Assembly (NCBI RefSeq): GCF_000152985.1
Contig: NZ_CH672395.1
Coordinates: 3,150,035 to 3,214,034, forward strand
DNA length: 64,000 bases
Direction: 5' to 3'
Origin: Leeuwenhoekiella blandensis MED217
GTDB taxonomy: Bacteria > Bacteroidota > Bacteroidia > Flavobacteriales > Flavobacteriaceae
A model generated the notes under the pieces. It was not told where the DNA came from, did no database searches, and saw only the letters and a program-made list of their open reading frames with translations. Positions 49,004-58,734 of the stretch are shown piece by piece. Position numbers and translations under genes: made by a program. Position 1 is the first letter of the stretch. Each line of letters opens with the position of its first letter.

Positions 49004-49112
49004 ATTCCCTTGCAGAGGGAATCTTTAACTTTTAAACTTTATTTTCCATTCCCTTGCAGAAGGGAATCTCTTACCTTGACCTTTATTTTTCTATTTCCGC
49101 GCAGGCGGAAAT
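49004..49112. repeat. Three tandem hairpins ahead of ugd
   Basis: ATTCCCT-TGCAG-AGGGAAT (49004-49022), ATTCCCTT-GCAG-AAGGGAAT (49048-49067) and ATTTCCGC-GCAG-GCGGAAAT (49093-49112) are spaced 44-45 bp. All share the loop GCAG. The third differs in the stem but keeps pairing, as compensating changes would. Confidence 0.65.
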
Positions 49113-49114
49113 CT

Positions 49115-50491
49115 TCACATTTTTAACCTATACGTATACCCCAACCCAACTCCGAGCGTATTTTGGGTACGATCGCTCCAATCCAATCCGGCATATCCGG
49201 TAAAAACTCCAAAGGAAGTCGCATACCCCAATTCCCCATAACTATATAAGGCATGCTCCCGCGGCTGGTAAGGAGTAGCATAGGTTCCTAGATTGGTCAC
49301 ATAGCTCAACTTCCCTCGATACCGCAATCTACCTAAACTTCCCGTCGCCCCCAGATGCAACACATAACTGCGATCATTTACATTTTGTTCTCCATATGCT
49401 CCTGGAATGATAAATGGTAAACCAATGATACGCTGGTCATAGGTCCAACCTGACTGGTAGATCCCGTTATAAAAATACCGATCTCCTTCTTTACCAAAAA
49501 TTCCCGGCACAGGACGTCCGCTCTGGGAAACCGTCTGCACATATTCGAAGTCTATAGCATCCAGCCACGAAATTCCCTCCGGCTCCAGATAGGCTCCCCA
49601 TACTCCATCGGGAAAATTATTCAATTCGATGCCCGAGGCATCTTCAAAGATATTTTGATGATAGAGTTTTAAGTAGAAATTAGCTCGGGTCATTTCATAG
49701 GCGAGTTCATACGAACCTAACCCATTCCCCAAACTGTTGATTTGATCCCCAATATTAGCTCCCGCATCTCCCGAGCTCCCAAAAAAGGCTTTTACGTAAT
49801 CAGAGAATGCTTGAGGCTGCTCCCCAAAATCAGGCGATGTACCCCCAAACTGCACATAATGCTTCATACTCCCACTCAGGCGGTCTCCGGTAGAAAACAC
49901 CAAAGCCAACTCTAAACTTTTATGATGTACCTGGGCATTAGACACGTAGCGATCTTCTTCCAGAAAGTAATGTCCAAAAGTAGCCGAAGCCTCAAACCAT
50001 TTAAAGATCTTTAACGGCTTTAGCATCTGTATGTAAACTCCTGGTAATGCTCTTGCATTGTTACTCCACATAATATCCCCGTCTACACTGGAAATCCCTC
50101 GCAACTTACGATCCCGGTGTTTCAATCCGGCGTTGACCTCTAACCAGTTCCAGGTATAGCTTGCATACAGTTCATCGGCTTTGACGCCGTCATATATGCC
50201 ATCATTTACCAACAATCCACCACCAATTTCCAGTCGGTTGTTTTCGTTAAATTCAGTAACAAAAGATGCTTGTACCAAGGCCAGGACCCCGGTTTGCGCA
50301 TCTAACCTACCGTATTGGTTACTATACATCCAAAATGGATTTTCATTCCCGGTAGCTGCAAGTCCGCGACCGGTAAGCGCAAAATTAAATCCTTCTTGCA
50401 ACTCCTCTTGCTGTGCTTGTCCCTGCACTGAAGCAGAACCCAATGCAAGCAACAACACCCAAACAACTTGATAAATCTTGTTAATACTCAC
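49115..50491 (-). CDS. Wzi-family capsule assembly protein
   Basis: This 458-residue protein has a signal peptide (to about VQGQA). The mature part is an outer-membrane beta-barrel with NENPFWMYSNQYGRLDA, DGIYDGVKADELYASYTW and a C-terminal GVGLGYTYRLKM ending. Wzi proteins attach capsule to the cell surface or help its assembly. This argues that the product is a surface capsule and not only a released exopolysaccharide. It is the first enzyme/structural gene after the antiterminator. Confidence 0.88.
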   Translation of the reverse strand: MSINKIYQVVWVLLLALGSASVQGQAQQEELQEGFNFALTGRGLAATGNENPFWMYSNQYGRLDAQTGVLALVQASFVTEFNENNRLEIGGGLLVNDGIYDGVKADELYASYTWNWLEVNAGLKHRDRKLRGISSVDGDIMWSNNARALPGVYIQMLKPLKIFKWFEASATFGHYFLEEDRYVSNAQVHHKSLELALVFSTGDRLSGSMKHYVQFGGTSPDFGEQPQAFSDYVKAFFGSSGDAGANIGDQINSLGNGLGSYELAYEMTRANFYLKLYHQNIFEDASGIELNNFPDGVWGAYLEPEGISWLDAIDFEYVQTVSQSGRPVPGIFGKEGDRYFYNGIYQSGWTYDQRIIGLPFIIPGAYGEQNVNDRSYVLHLGATGSLGRLRYRGKLSYVTNLGTYATPYQPREHALYSYGELGYATSFGVFTGYAGLDWSDRTQNTLGVGLGYTYRLKM

Positions 50492-51337
50492 TATTTAAAT
50501 CGTTATGAATCTTATTAATTAATTCTCGATTGTGCTCGAAGTGACAACCCGTGTCAGTTGGAGCGTGTCACACTGAGCTTGTCGAAGTGCATCCCGAAAA
50601 CTTTCGGGAGAGAACTTTACCTCCTATCGACTACAAGCTAAAGACTAAACGCTTTCGAACGGACAACCTCTGTCAGTTCGAGTGATACTGGAGCGTCCTA
50701 GCGCGAGAGCATAGTATCGAGAACTCTTTGTAAACAGACGCCGATTAAACCAATACTGCCACTCCAAAACGCTTCTCGATACAAATACCACAACCTTAGC
50801 AGGTTTCGGTATTCACTCGAAGTGACAACCCGTGTCAGTTGGAGCGTGTCACACTGAGCTTGTCGAAGTGCATCCCGAAAACTTTCGGGAGAGAACTTTA
50901 CCTCCTATCGACTACAAGCTAAAGACTAAACGCTTTCGAACGGACAACCTCTGTCAGTTCGAGTGATGCTGGAGCGCCTTAGCGCGAGAACATCGTATCG
51001 AGAACTCTTTGTAAACAGATCCCGATTAAACTAAAACTGCCACTGAAAAAGGCCTCTCGACACAAATACCACAACCTTATCATGTTTCGGTATTCACTCG
51101 AAGTGACAACCCGTGTCGGTTGGAGCGTGTCACACTGAGCTTGTCGAAGTGCATCCCGAAAAATTTCGGGAGAGGAATTTACTCCCTATCGACCACAGGC
51201 TAAACGCTAAACCCCGCCAAGTCCCATGGCTCCGCCGCGTCACTCCCATATTTAGTTTTGAGAATAACCCGGTGGTTAACAAAAATAACCAAGAACCACG
51301 TTGGCGCTTGATCTGTATTTTAAGACGCCTTGCGCCC
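50492..51337. repeat. Tandem 281 bp repeat between the antiterminator gene and wzi
   Basis: The unit starting GAAGTGACAACCCGTGTCAG begins at 50538, 50819 and 51100, exactly 281 bp apart. The first two units are complete and the third is cut off at about 51212. Each contains the hairpin ATCCCGAAAACTTTCGGGA, the motif TATCGACTACAAGCTAAAGA, and a TCGAGAAC palindrome around GCGCCTTAGCGCG. Differences between units are few, so the duplication is recent or maintained. No gene is present. Confidence 0.85.
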
Positions 51338-51814
51338 TTATTTCACCAAGTCCTTCAGGCGCGCTTCCACGATCACCCCAAGGCTTTTAATCACCATTTT
51401 AAGACGTTTACGTCCTACTTCTTGTACGATTCCCTTCTGCCCTTTAAAATGCCCCGCAGCGATCTTTACTTCTGTTCCCGGGGTATACGTACGCACCTGC
51501 ACATCTGCCACAGCCTCATCAGATAACCAGTCTTGAATTGCAGCGATTTCTTCATCACGCACGACAGCCGGCTTTCCTAACCAAAAAAGATAACGCACTA
51601 CTCCCGGCACAGCAAACACCTGTTGGCGCTCTGTGTTGGGCAAACAAACAAAAACATAGGATTTAAAAAGAGGTACCTGAATTTTTTTCTTGCGATCGCT
51701 CCAGACGCGCACCTCCTCAAGTGTAGGACAGAAGACCTTTACCCCTAGTTTTTCAAGCGCCGAAGCCACTTTTTTTTCAGATTGTGGTTTAACGTAGAGC
51801 ACGTACCAATTCAT
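51338..51814 (-). CDS. UpxY-type NusG-like transcription antiterminator
   Basis: This 158-residue protein has an N-terminal NGN domain (WYVLYVKPQSEKKVASAL, then PLFKSYVFVCLP and VPGVVRYLFWLGKPAVV) and a C-terminal KOW motif (VKIAAGHFKGQKGIVQEV, about 115-132). UpxY proteins in Bacteroides are encoded first in capsule operons and keep RNA polymerase from stopping early in their own operon. Here too it is the first gene of the locus, 846 bp ahead of wzi, a gap filled by hairpin-forming repeats. Confidence 0.92.
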   Translation of the reverse strand: MNWYVLYVKPQSEKKVASALEKLGVKVFCPTLEEVRVWSDRKKKIQVPLFKSYVFVCLPNTERQQVFAVPGVVRYLFWLGKPAVVRDEEIAAIQDWLSDEAVADVQVRTYTPGTEVKIAAGHFKGQKGIVQEVGRKRLKMVIKSLGVIVEARLKDLVK

Positions 51815-52009
51815 GCAAATAGTATCTTTAAACGTTACAAAATTTTAGGGGATTTTCTAACTTCTAGATAAGCGAAAATAAGTAAAACATCGAAGCAAAC
51901 AAGGATATTTCAACATTTAATTTTAGAGAAAAATTAAGAAAAATAGCTTCAACCTAGAAGAAAAACGTTATCGCTATTGATTGAAGCGGTTAAAAAAAAA
52001 ACTTAAGCA
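51815..52009. other. AT-rich promoter/leader region of the capsule locus
   Basis: The 195 bp upstream of the antiterminator gene are AT-rich. On the minus strand TACTATTTG near 51830 is one base longer than TAnnTTTG and lies almost at the start codon, so I do not assign a promoter. No gene. Confidence 0.3.
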
Positions 52010-52804
52010 TCATAAAACCAAAAACCAATTATTCAACAATTGTTCCCGGTTGTATAACATCTCTTCTTTAGTCTCCCAATCAACCACCTGTTTCCCGGCA
52101 TACTTACAGATCGCACTTCCGGCAGCTGTGTCCCATTCCATAGTTGGGGCAAACCTGGGGTAACAATCGGCCTGGCCCTCTGCCACCATACAGAGTTTTA
52201 AGGAGCTCCCTTTAGAGATCGTCGCGACTTCCCCGTGTTCTGCCTCCAGCGTTTTAATATACTCCACCGTTTCGGGGGACAAATGAGATTTACTGGCTAC
52301 TGCGGTATACTGTTCTTTTTGGAGCGTTAATGGAAGCTGCTTTCCTGTATTCAATATAGCATCTACAGCAGCAGTAACAGCTACATCAACAGCCTTAAAG
52401 GAACCTAGGCCTTTAGCTGCATAAAACAACTCCTGAAGCACCGGCACATAGATTACGCCTAAGATCGGCACACCATCTTGAATCAATGCAATGTTTACGG
52501 TAAACTCCCCGTTCTTTTTAATAAACTCCTTGGTCCCGTCTATGGGATCTACGATCCACAAATACTCCCAGCCCTTACGGTTTTCATAAGCAATACGTTT
52601 CCCCTCTTCTGAAAGCACAGGAATACCGGTTTTTCCCAAATAGGACATTATAATATGATGACTTGCCGTATCGGCTTTGGTCAATGGCGAATCATCACTC
52701 TTAAAATCTACATCAAAATCTTCATTATGATAGATCTCAAGAATGCGTTCCCCTGCTTTTAGCGCCGCTTCGATGGCAGTATGCAGTTGTGCTGTTATAT
52801 TCAT
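52010..52804 (-). CDS. cysQ: 3'(2'),5'-bisphosphate nucleotidase
   Basis: This 264-residue inositol-monophosphatase-superfamily enzyme has metal-binding motifs SPLTKADTASH (E/D pair at 40-46), VDPIDGTKEFI (85-95) and EWDTAAGSAI (about 224). CysQ clears adenosine 3',5'-bisphosphate, the by-product of PAPS use. It sits close to cysC, cysD and cysN, which make PAPS. The reading frame ends at 52010. Confidence 0.93.
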   Translation of the reverse strand: MNITAQLHTAIEAALKAGERILEIYHNEDFDVDFKSDDSPLTKADTASHHIIMSYLGKTGIPVLSEEGKRIAYENRKGWEYLWIVDPIDGTKEFIKKNGEFTVNIALIQDGVPILGVIYVPVLQELFYAAKGLGSFKAVDVAVTAAVDAILNTGKQLPLTLQKEQYTAVASKSHLSPETVEYIKTLEAEHGEVATISKGSSLKLCMVAEGQADCYPRFAPTMEWDTAAGSAICKYAGKQVVDWETKEEMLYNREQLLNNWFLVL

Positions 52805-52922
52805 GTGTTTGTGGTTTTTGGTTGGATTAATGGTTTATAGGGGATTGGGGGTTAGGGGTTAGGGGTTAGTGGCTGGGTGATGGAGGTTTGTGATTAAATG
52901 AATTTTTCAGCTTGATCAAAAT

Positions 52923-53309
52923 TTAATCTTTTAGTTTGGTGTTTAAGTATTTGATGTATCCATTAATTAATCTCAAACAGGTCGAGGTTTGTTTTCTTAT
53001 TTCCAGAAGTTGTTCTGATGAAATATAATTACAATGACGCGTCTCAATAGTATGGTCTAAAACTTCGGCAACTGAGCCACGAGCAATAATCATAAATCGA
53101 ATACTATCTTTTCTATGATGCCGCCCCCAACCTTCTGCTATATTTGCTGTGGTGGAACGTGCCGCTCTTAAAAGCTGGCTATATAGTTCAAACCTTTCTA
53201 TTTCAGGAAGTTGAATTAAAATATCCTTCCGTACGTACTCTTTTAACCGGAAACACTCCTTCCAGCATTCTAATTCTTCAAAATTTCCATACAAAGCTAT
53301 TTTTATCAA
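52923..53309 (-). CDS. Four-helix-bundle protein (S23/IVS-related family)
   Basis: This 128-residue all-helical protein has LECWKECFRLKEYV, the family core QLLRAARSTTANIAEGWGR and FMIIARGSVAEVLDHT. The family, named after a protein encoded in 23S intervening sequences, is widespread in Bacteroidota beside polysaccharide and other genes; its role is unknown. It lies between cysQ and cysN and may be co-transcribed with them, though 94 and 118 bp gaps leave this open. Confidence 0.75.
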   Translation of the reverse strand: MIKIALYGNFEELECWKECFRLKEYVRKDILIQLPEIERFELYSQLLRAARSTTANIAEGWGRHHRKDSIRFMIIARGSVAEVLDHTIETRHCNYISSEQLLEIRKQTSTCLRLINGYIKYLNTKLKD

Positions 53310-53403
53310 TGGAACTATTGAGATTGAAAATCGAGGAAACTTGAAACATCAAATTATTCACTTTAACCACTAACCACGCCCCCATTTACCAGTCCCCCGA
53401 TAA

Positions 53404-54666
53404 TCAAATCACCATCCCCGCAGCAACCGTTTCATTGGTACTTTCATCGATCAGGATAAAACTTCCGGTACCTTTGTTTTGGTTGTATTCGTCTACGAGT
53501 AAAGGCTTGGTAGTACGCATCTTTACGCGAATGATATCGTTCATGCCTATGGTATCGTATTCCTCCTGACGGTGTAAGGTATTGATATCTACCTTATACA
53601 ACACTTCTTTGATCATCGCCCGGGCTTCTACACTGGTATGCTTGATCGCATATTTGGCTCTGGGACTCATCACATCACTGTTCATCCAGCACAACATCGC
53701 CTCGACATCTTGCTGAGGCTCAGGTTGATTGTGCTCACGCACGATCATATCTCCTCGACTGATGTCGATCTCATCTTCCAGATTGATGGTTACCGATTGC
53801 GGAGGGAAGGCTTCTTCCAGTTCTTCTTCACCCAATACAATAGACTGGATCTTTGATTTAAAACCAGAGGGCAATACCATCACCTCATCTCCTTTTTTAA
53901 AGATCCCACTGGTCACCCTACCCGCATAACCCCGGTAGTCGTGAAATTCATCACTAAAAGGCCTGATGACATTTTGCACCGGAAAACGGCAGTCTACCAA
54001 ATTGTGATCACTACTGATATGAATGTTCTCCAAGGTCCCGAGTAAGGAATCTCCTGAAAACCACGGCATGTTAGCAGACTTATCTACCACATTGTCCCCA
54101 TTTAAAGCGGAGATCGGGATAAAGCGCACATCGTTGATCCTCAGCTTTGAAGCAAAGCTTTTATACTCCTCAATGATCTCATTAAAACGTTCTTCTCCGT
54201 AGTCTACCAGATCCATCTTATTGACGCAAACCACAATGTGTTGAATTTGCAAGAGCGACGCAATAAATGAATGGCGTTTGGTCTGCTCGATCACTCCCTT
54301 ACGGGCATCGACCAAGATCAAGGCCAAGTTGGCTGTTGAAGCCCCGGTGATCATATTGCGGGTATATTGCACATGGCCCGGCGTATCGGCAATAATAAAT
54401 TTGCGTTTTGGAGTCGCAAAATAGCGATACGCCACATCGATGGTGATCCCCTGCTCGCGCTCGTCTTTCAAGCCGTCGGTAAGGTGAGCCAGCTCCAGGT
54501 GACTGATTCCTTTCTTTTCTGATATCTTTTGTAAGTTGTCAATTTGATCTTCGTAAATAGACTTCGAATCAAACAGCAACCTTCCTATCAAGGTACTTTT
54601 ACCATCATCTACACTTCCTGCAGTGGTAAAACGTAATATCTCTTTTTCTTCGTGTTGTAATCCCAT
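53404..54666 (-). CDS. cysN: Sulfate adenylyltransferase, GTPase subunit
   Basis: This 420-residue translation-factor-type GTPase has [10 protein letters not shown] (17-25), DTPGH (94-98) and NKMD (149-152). With CysD it forms ATP sulfurylase, which uses GTP hydrolysis to drive APS formation. Unlike NodQ-type enzymes it has no fused APS kinase; that activity is encoded separately by cysC. It is 18 bp behind cysD. Confidence 0.95.
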   Translation of the reverse strand: MGLQHEEKEILRFTTAGSVDDGKSTLIGRLLFDSKSIYEDQIDNLQKISEKKGISHLELAHLTDGLKDEREQGITIDVAYRYFATPKRKFIIADTPGHVQYTRNMITGASTANLALILVDARKGVIEQTKRHSFIASLLQIQHIVVCVNKMDLVDYGEERFNEIIEEYKSFASKLRINDVRFIPISALNGDNVVDKSANMPWFSGDSLLGTLENIHISSDHNLVDCRFPVQNVIRPFSDEFHDYRGYAGRVTSGIFKKGDEVMVLPSGFKSKIQSIVLGEEELEEAFPPQSVTINLEDEIDISRGDMIVREHNQPEPQQDVEAMLCWMNSDVMSPRAKYAIKHTSVEARAMIKEVLYKVDINTLHRQEEYDTIGMNDIIRVKMRTTKPLLVDEYNQNKGTGSFILIDESTNETVAAGMVI

Positions 54667-54684
54667 TGTTTGTTGCTTAGCTGT

Positions 54685-55590
54685 TTAGAAATATCCTTCT
54701 TTTTTACGATCCTCCATGGCGGTTTCTGAGCGTTTGTCGTCAGAACGATTGCCACGTTCGGTCTGGCGGGCGATCGCTACCTCTTCCAAAATAAGTTCTA
54801 AGGTATCGGCTTCTGATTCTGAACCTCCGGTGATCGTAATATCTCCCAAGGTACGGAAGCGTATTTTCTTGGTCACCACTTCTTCCTTAGGTCTTAGGCT
54901 AATGAACTCCGAATTGGGGATCCAAGTGCCTTGTCTACGGATCACTTGACGCTCGTGTGCAAAATACAACGAAGGAATGGCGATATTGTTTAAGGTTAAA
55001 TACTGCCACACATCCAGCTCGGTCCAGTTGCTTATAGGAAAGACCCTGAAGTTCTCCCCCATATTGAGCTTTCCGTTGAGCAGGTTCCATAATTCGGGAC
55101 GCTGGTTTTTAGGATTCCACTGCCCAAAATCATCGCGATGCGAAAAGAAACGCTCTTTAGCACGAGCCTTTTCTTCATCTCTTCGACCTCCTCCTATACA
55201 GGCATCAAACTGATGCTCTTCAATTGCCTCTAGAAGTGTGGTCGTTTGCAATTTGTTTCGGTTGGCATCTATCCCGGTCTCTTCTTTTACCGAACCGCTT
55301 TTGATCGAGTCTTCTACCAAACCTACCACTAGTTTAGCCCCTAGTTGTTCCATCAACTGGTCGCGAAACGCAATGGTCTCCGGAAAGTTATGCCCGGTAT
55401 CTACGTGCAAAAAGGTAAAAGGGATTTTGGCCGGGTAAAAGGCTTTACGAGCCAATGCGGTCACTAAGATCGAGTCTTTACCTCCGGAAAACAAAATGGC
55501 CGGGTTTTCAAACTGTGCTGCGGTCTCCCGCAAGATGTATATGGCCTCTGCCTCCAGTTCCTGCAAATGCGATAATGCGTATTTTCTCAT
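54685..55590 (-). CDS. cysD: Sulfate adenylyltransferase, catalytic subunit
   Basis: This 301-residue PP-loop enzyme has LFSGGKDS (33-40), then HVDTGHNFPET, GGGRRDEEKARAKER and a C-terminal RFRTLGD. It joins sulfate and ATP into APS. The ATG overlaps the cysC stop by four bases (ATGA), so cysC, cysD and cysN form one coupled operon. Confidence 0.95.
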   Translation of the reverse strand: MRKYALSHLQELEAEAIYILRETAAQFENPAILFSGGKDSILVTALARKAFYPAKIPFTFLHVDTGHNFPETIAFRDQLMEQLGAKLVVGLVEDSIKSGSVKEETGIDANRNKLQTTTLLEAIEEHQFDACIGGGRRDEEKARAKERFFSHRDDFGQWNPKNQRPELWNLLNGKLNMGENFRVFPISNWTELDVWQYLTLNNIAIPSLYFAHERQVIRRQGTWIPNSEFISLRPKEEVVTKKIRFRTLGDITITGGSESEADTLELILEEVAIARQTERGNRSDDKRSETAMEDRKKEGYF

Positions 55591-56186
55591 AATGTACTGG
55601 TTAGTCTATTTTTAATTGTATTCCAAATCTGTACAACACATTCGTCAACAGATTGTTCGTTTGTTTTGATTTCTATATCAGGATTTTTAGGCACCTCAAA
55701 CGGCGCTGTTATCCCTGTAAAATTAGGAATCTCTCCTTTTCTCGCCCGAGCATACAAGCCTTTTACATCACGGGCTTCACATACTTCCAGCGGACAATTC
55801 ACGTAGATTTCTACATAATCTTCACCCAAGATGGCTTTAGCTCGCTGCCGGTCTTGATGCATCGGCGTGATAAAAGCCGTAAGTACCACCGTGCCGGCAT
55901 CGGTAAACAGCTTCCCTACCTCTGCGATCCTGCGAATATTTTCCGAACGTTCCTCGACAGTAAATCCCAGATCTTTATTGAGCCCCATACGAATATTGTC
56001 GCCATCAAGCGTATAGGTATCTATATGTTTTTCAAACAAAAATGCTTCGAGTGCGTCGCTTACGGTTGATTTACCACTTCCAGAGAGCCCAACAAACCAT
56101 AAAACCATAGATTGATGTTGCTTTTTTTGAGCCCTCAGGTCTCTTGCAACCTGAAATGCTTGTTTTTTCACATTTGTGCTTTTCAT
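55587..56186 (-). CDS. cysC: Adenylylsulfate (APS) kinase
   Basis: From the ATG at 56186 it encodes 199 residues; the longer frame to 56261 runs into the transporter gene and has no family match. Motifs are GLSGSGKST (33-41), DGDNIRMGLNKDLGF, SENIRRIAEV and the lid FTGITAPFE. It phosphorylates APS to PAPS, the donor for sulfotransferases. The start codon overlaps the transporter stop by one base (TAATG). Confidence 0.95.
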   Translation of the reverse strand: MKSTNVKKQAFQVARDLRAQKKQHQSMVLWFVGLSGSGKSTVSDALEAFLFEKHIDTYTLDGDNIRMGLNKDLGFTVEERSENIRRIAEVGKLFTDAGTVVLTAFITPMHQDRQRAKAILGEDYVEIYVNCPLEVCEARDVKGLYARARKGEIPNFTGITAPFEVPKNPDIEIKTNEQSVDECVVQIWNTIKNRLTSTL

Positions 56187-57967
56187 TAAGTATATTTTAA
56201 TTTCAAATACAGCAAAACCACACCTAAATAAAGTGCAGTGAACGGTAATCCTATTTTCCAAAAATCTTTAAACCGATAATCACCGGGAGCCATGATCAAC
56301 AAATTAGTCTGATAGCCTATGGGGGTCATAAAAGCTGCCGATGCCGCAAATCCCACAGCCAAAAAAAGAGCTTCTCCAGGAATTCCTGTTTTTTGACTTA
56401 TTGAATACGCTAAAGGAAAGACTATAGAAACCGCAGCTACATTAGTTATAAAAGATGTTAGCACTACGGTAAAAAGCATAAGCCCTAAAACTATACCCTC
56501 AAACCCAAAAGGCATAACCACTCGTAAGATAGCGGCACTTACTTGTTCTGAGAGACCAGAATTAATGAAAACCTCACCAACAATAAGAGAAGCGACGAGA
56601 ATGACAAATAAATTACCTTTTAATTCTTTGATTACTTCACTCCGAGAAGCAAACTTTAATAAAAAAGTAAGCCCTAAAACCAACACCAGAAATAAAAATA
56701 GGCTTATTTTAAATACTAGTGCAAATGTAGCGATCAACACAATTCCCCCTAAAAGAGTATATTTTTTACGGCTTGGAATTTGTTCTTGAGTTACATTAGA
56801 TAGGATATAAAAATCAGCTTTTAGAGATTCTGTAATATACGTATGTGGAACCACGATCAAAAGATCTCCACTCTTCAACCGCATCTCTCCAATTCTACCG
56901 CTTAAATCTTCACTATTGCGATGTACTGCTAAGATGGTTGCGCCATAGCGCTGCCTAAAGTTAGTTTGATTTACTTTTTTACCATCTAATGACGAATTAG
57001 TAGGAATAGAAAGCTCTAAAAAAGCAAGCTTTTGCCCTTGCATAAGTTTCTTATGAGCAATAAATTCAAGATTTTTTTGCTCTGCATTAATTTGCATCAC
57101 ATCAGCCAAACTCCCTGAGAAGATAAGTCGGTCATCTTCTTGTAAGATCATATTTTTTGAAGCGACCACTTCAAAATTGCGATCCCCTCTAACCAATTCA
57201 ATTAGAGAAACTCCTTTCAAGTTTTTAAGACCACTATCTGATAACGGCAAACCGATTAATTTAGAATAAGCCCCTATACGTGCTTCGATAAAATACTTAC
57301 GCACTTCATCTTGTTTTCTCGCAAAAGGCAAGGATCGAGAGGGCAATATGCGATAACCTACGATTATTAGATATAAGATCCATGTTGACAATACAAACAA
57401 ACCAGGTACCAAAAAATCTGTAAACTGAAGCCCTTTCAATCCGCTAGACTCTATCAATCCATTCAATATAAGATTTGTAGATGTACCTATTAGAGTTAAC
57501 ATTCCACCTACTATGGCAGAAAAAGACAAAGGAATTAAGAATTTAGAAGGTGAAACGCCATACTTCTCTGCTTTCTGCATTACGTAGGGTATTAAAATTA
57601 TAACAACCGGCGTGTTATTAAAAAATCCAGAAATTAAAGATACAAAAAGACACAAAACCCCTAGAAAAAGCAATGGGGACTGAATAGAACCTAATACTTT
57701 ATCAAAATAAAATCCTAGATTTATATTGGAATTGATAATAGAAGAAAGTGCGATAACTAAGAAAATCACCAAAATACTCTTAGTGATTGCCGCACGAAGA
57801 ATCATATCTACATCTACATACCCCAACACTAAAAACAAGAATACCACAATTGAAAAAACCAATGCAGGTTTGAGCCTTCCCACTACCAGTTCAAACACCA
57901 TCACCAGGAGAATAACCCCGACTATACCGGCAGCATAAACATCTAAAACATTTCTAATTTCTTCCAA
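56186..57967 (-). CDS. SLC13/SAC1-type anion transporter with TrkA-C domains
   Basis: This 593-residue membrane protein has two halves of hydrophobic helices flanking a soluble middle (about 210-390) with two TrkA-C-like domains (ASKNMILQEDDRLIFSG; EMRLKSGDLLIVV). ALSSIINSNINLGF, NNTPVVIILIPYV and the C-terminal NVAAVSIVFPLAY are typical of this family. By family and by its coupling to cysC it most likely imports sulfate. It is the first gene of the sulfate-activation operon. Confidence 0.9.
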   Translation of the reverse strand: MEEIRNVLDVYAAGIVGVILLVMVFELVVGRLKPALVFSIVVFLFLVLGYVDVDMILRAAITKSILVIFLVIALSSIINSNINLGFYFDKVLGSIQSPLLFLGVLCLFVSLISGFFNNTPVVIILIPYVMQKAEKYGVSPSKFLIPLSFSAIVGGMLTLIGTSTNLILNGLIESSGLKGLQFTDFLVPGLFVLSTWILYLIIVGYRILPSRSLPFARKQDEVRKYFIEARIGAYSKLIGLPLSDSGLKNLKGVSLIELVRGDRNFEVVASKNMILQEDDRLIFSGSLADVMQINAEQKNLEFIAHKKLMQGQKLAFLELSIPTNSSLDGKKVNQTNFRQRYGATILAVHRNSEDLSGRIGEMRLKSGDLLIVVPHTYITESLKADFYILSNVTQEQIPSRKKYTLLGGIVLIATFALVFKISLFLFLVLVLGLTFLLKFASRSEVIKELKGNLFVILVASLIVGEVFINSGLSEQVSAAILRVVMPFGFEGIVLGLMLFTVVLTSFITNVAAVSIVFPLAYSISQKTGIPGEALFLAVGFAASAAFMTPIGYQTNLLIMAPGDYRFKDFWKIGLPFTALYLGVVLLYLKLKYT

Positions 57968-58677
57968 TTTATAATTTGCTTTACACTAAGGCTTCAATAG
58001 ATTACACTATCATTAAAAAATACGGAGTAATAAGTTAGGTAAGTTTTAAGCGTGCTTAAGCTGCTCATACAAAATCCCGCTAAAAAGCAAGCCTTTTGAT
58101 TGAGATAAACTTTACCCATAAAGGTTCTTAATTTAAAAAACGAGGTAGACACTTTAACGCTGACCTTAATAAGACAATTACAGAACTATGATTTTAAATA
58201 AGACCACCAATTAAACATCAAATTCAATCACTGTTAAGTGCGCAGCAAACTTTAAAAAAACTTTTACAATTAACGTTCAATCCAAAGTGAATACATAAAC
58301 TTCACTCAGTATTTTTTTTTACAATATTATGCAGTTTTAATTCTTAATCCTACAAAATCGATAGGAATTTATCCTTTAGTTATATTATTTAGGGTATTCT
58401 AACATATAAAAGCCACACACTTCTAGACTTTTCCTAGGTTTTTTGCTTGATTTTAGAACAAAGTCAATAGAAGAATAATACATCCCCGCTACAATTTAAT
58501 AATGAATTTAAAGATTTAAGAAAGTTATACGCAAGAAAGCGTTGTCGGAAACCCAACACAGCTGACTCTATAAATCATCTAGAAAAAGGGTTAACGTATA
58601 CACGTTAAAGGAGAAGACCTCGCAATCAGATGATATGCATAAAAAACTCTTTTCTGATACCCCAACCTTCGCTATAC
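57968..58677. other. Gene-free AT-rich region with one palindrome
   Basis: About 700 bp with no credible gene. TAACGT-ATAC-ACGTTA at about 58592-58607 is a perfect short inverted repeat that could bind a dimeric regulator. The promoter of the sulfate operon must lie here but I cannot place a TAnnTTTG match on the minus strand. Confidence 0.4.
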
Positions 58678-58716
58678 AAAAAAAGGGAGCGCCCCTAAAG
58701 ACACTCCCTTTTTGTT
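58678..58716 (-). terminator. Terminator of the thiol/rhodanese operon
   Basis: On the minus strand AAAAAGGGAGTG and CGCTCCCTTTTT pair and are followed by more T. The A/T runs on both sides could make it work in both directions. It starts 18 bp after the rhodanese stop codon. Confidence 0.8.
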
Positions 58717-58734
58717 AAATTAAAACAGTTAACG

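Noticed and set aside
50538-51212. Tandem repeat considered as a CRISPR array
   Set aside because: The period is 281 bp with whole-unit similarity; there are no short repeats with unique spacers and no cas genes.
51113-51536. 137-codon plus-strand frame opposite the antiterminator gene
   Set aside because: It is a shadow of the UpxY gene and the repeat next to it, without a family pattern.
55587-56261. Longer cysC start at 56261
   Set aside because: The extra 25 codons lie within the transporter gene and do not resemble APS kinase; the ATG at 56186 overlaps the transporter stop as expected for coupled genes.
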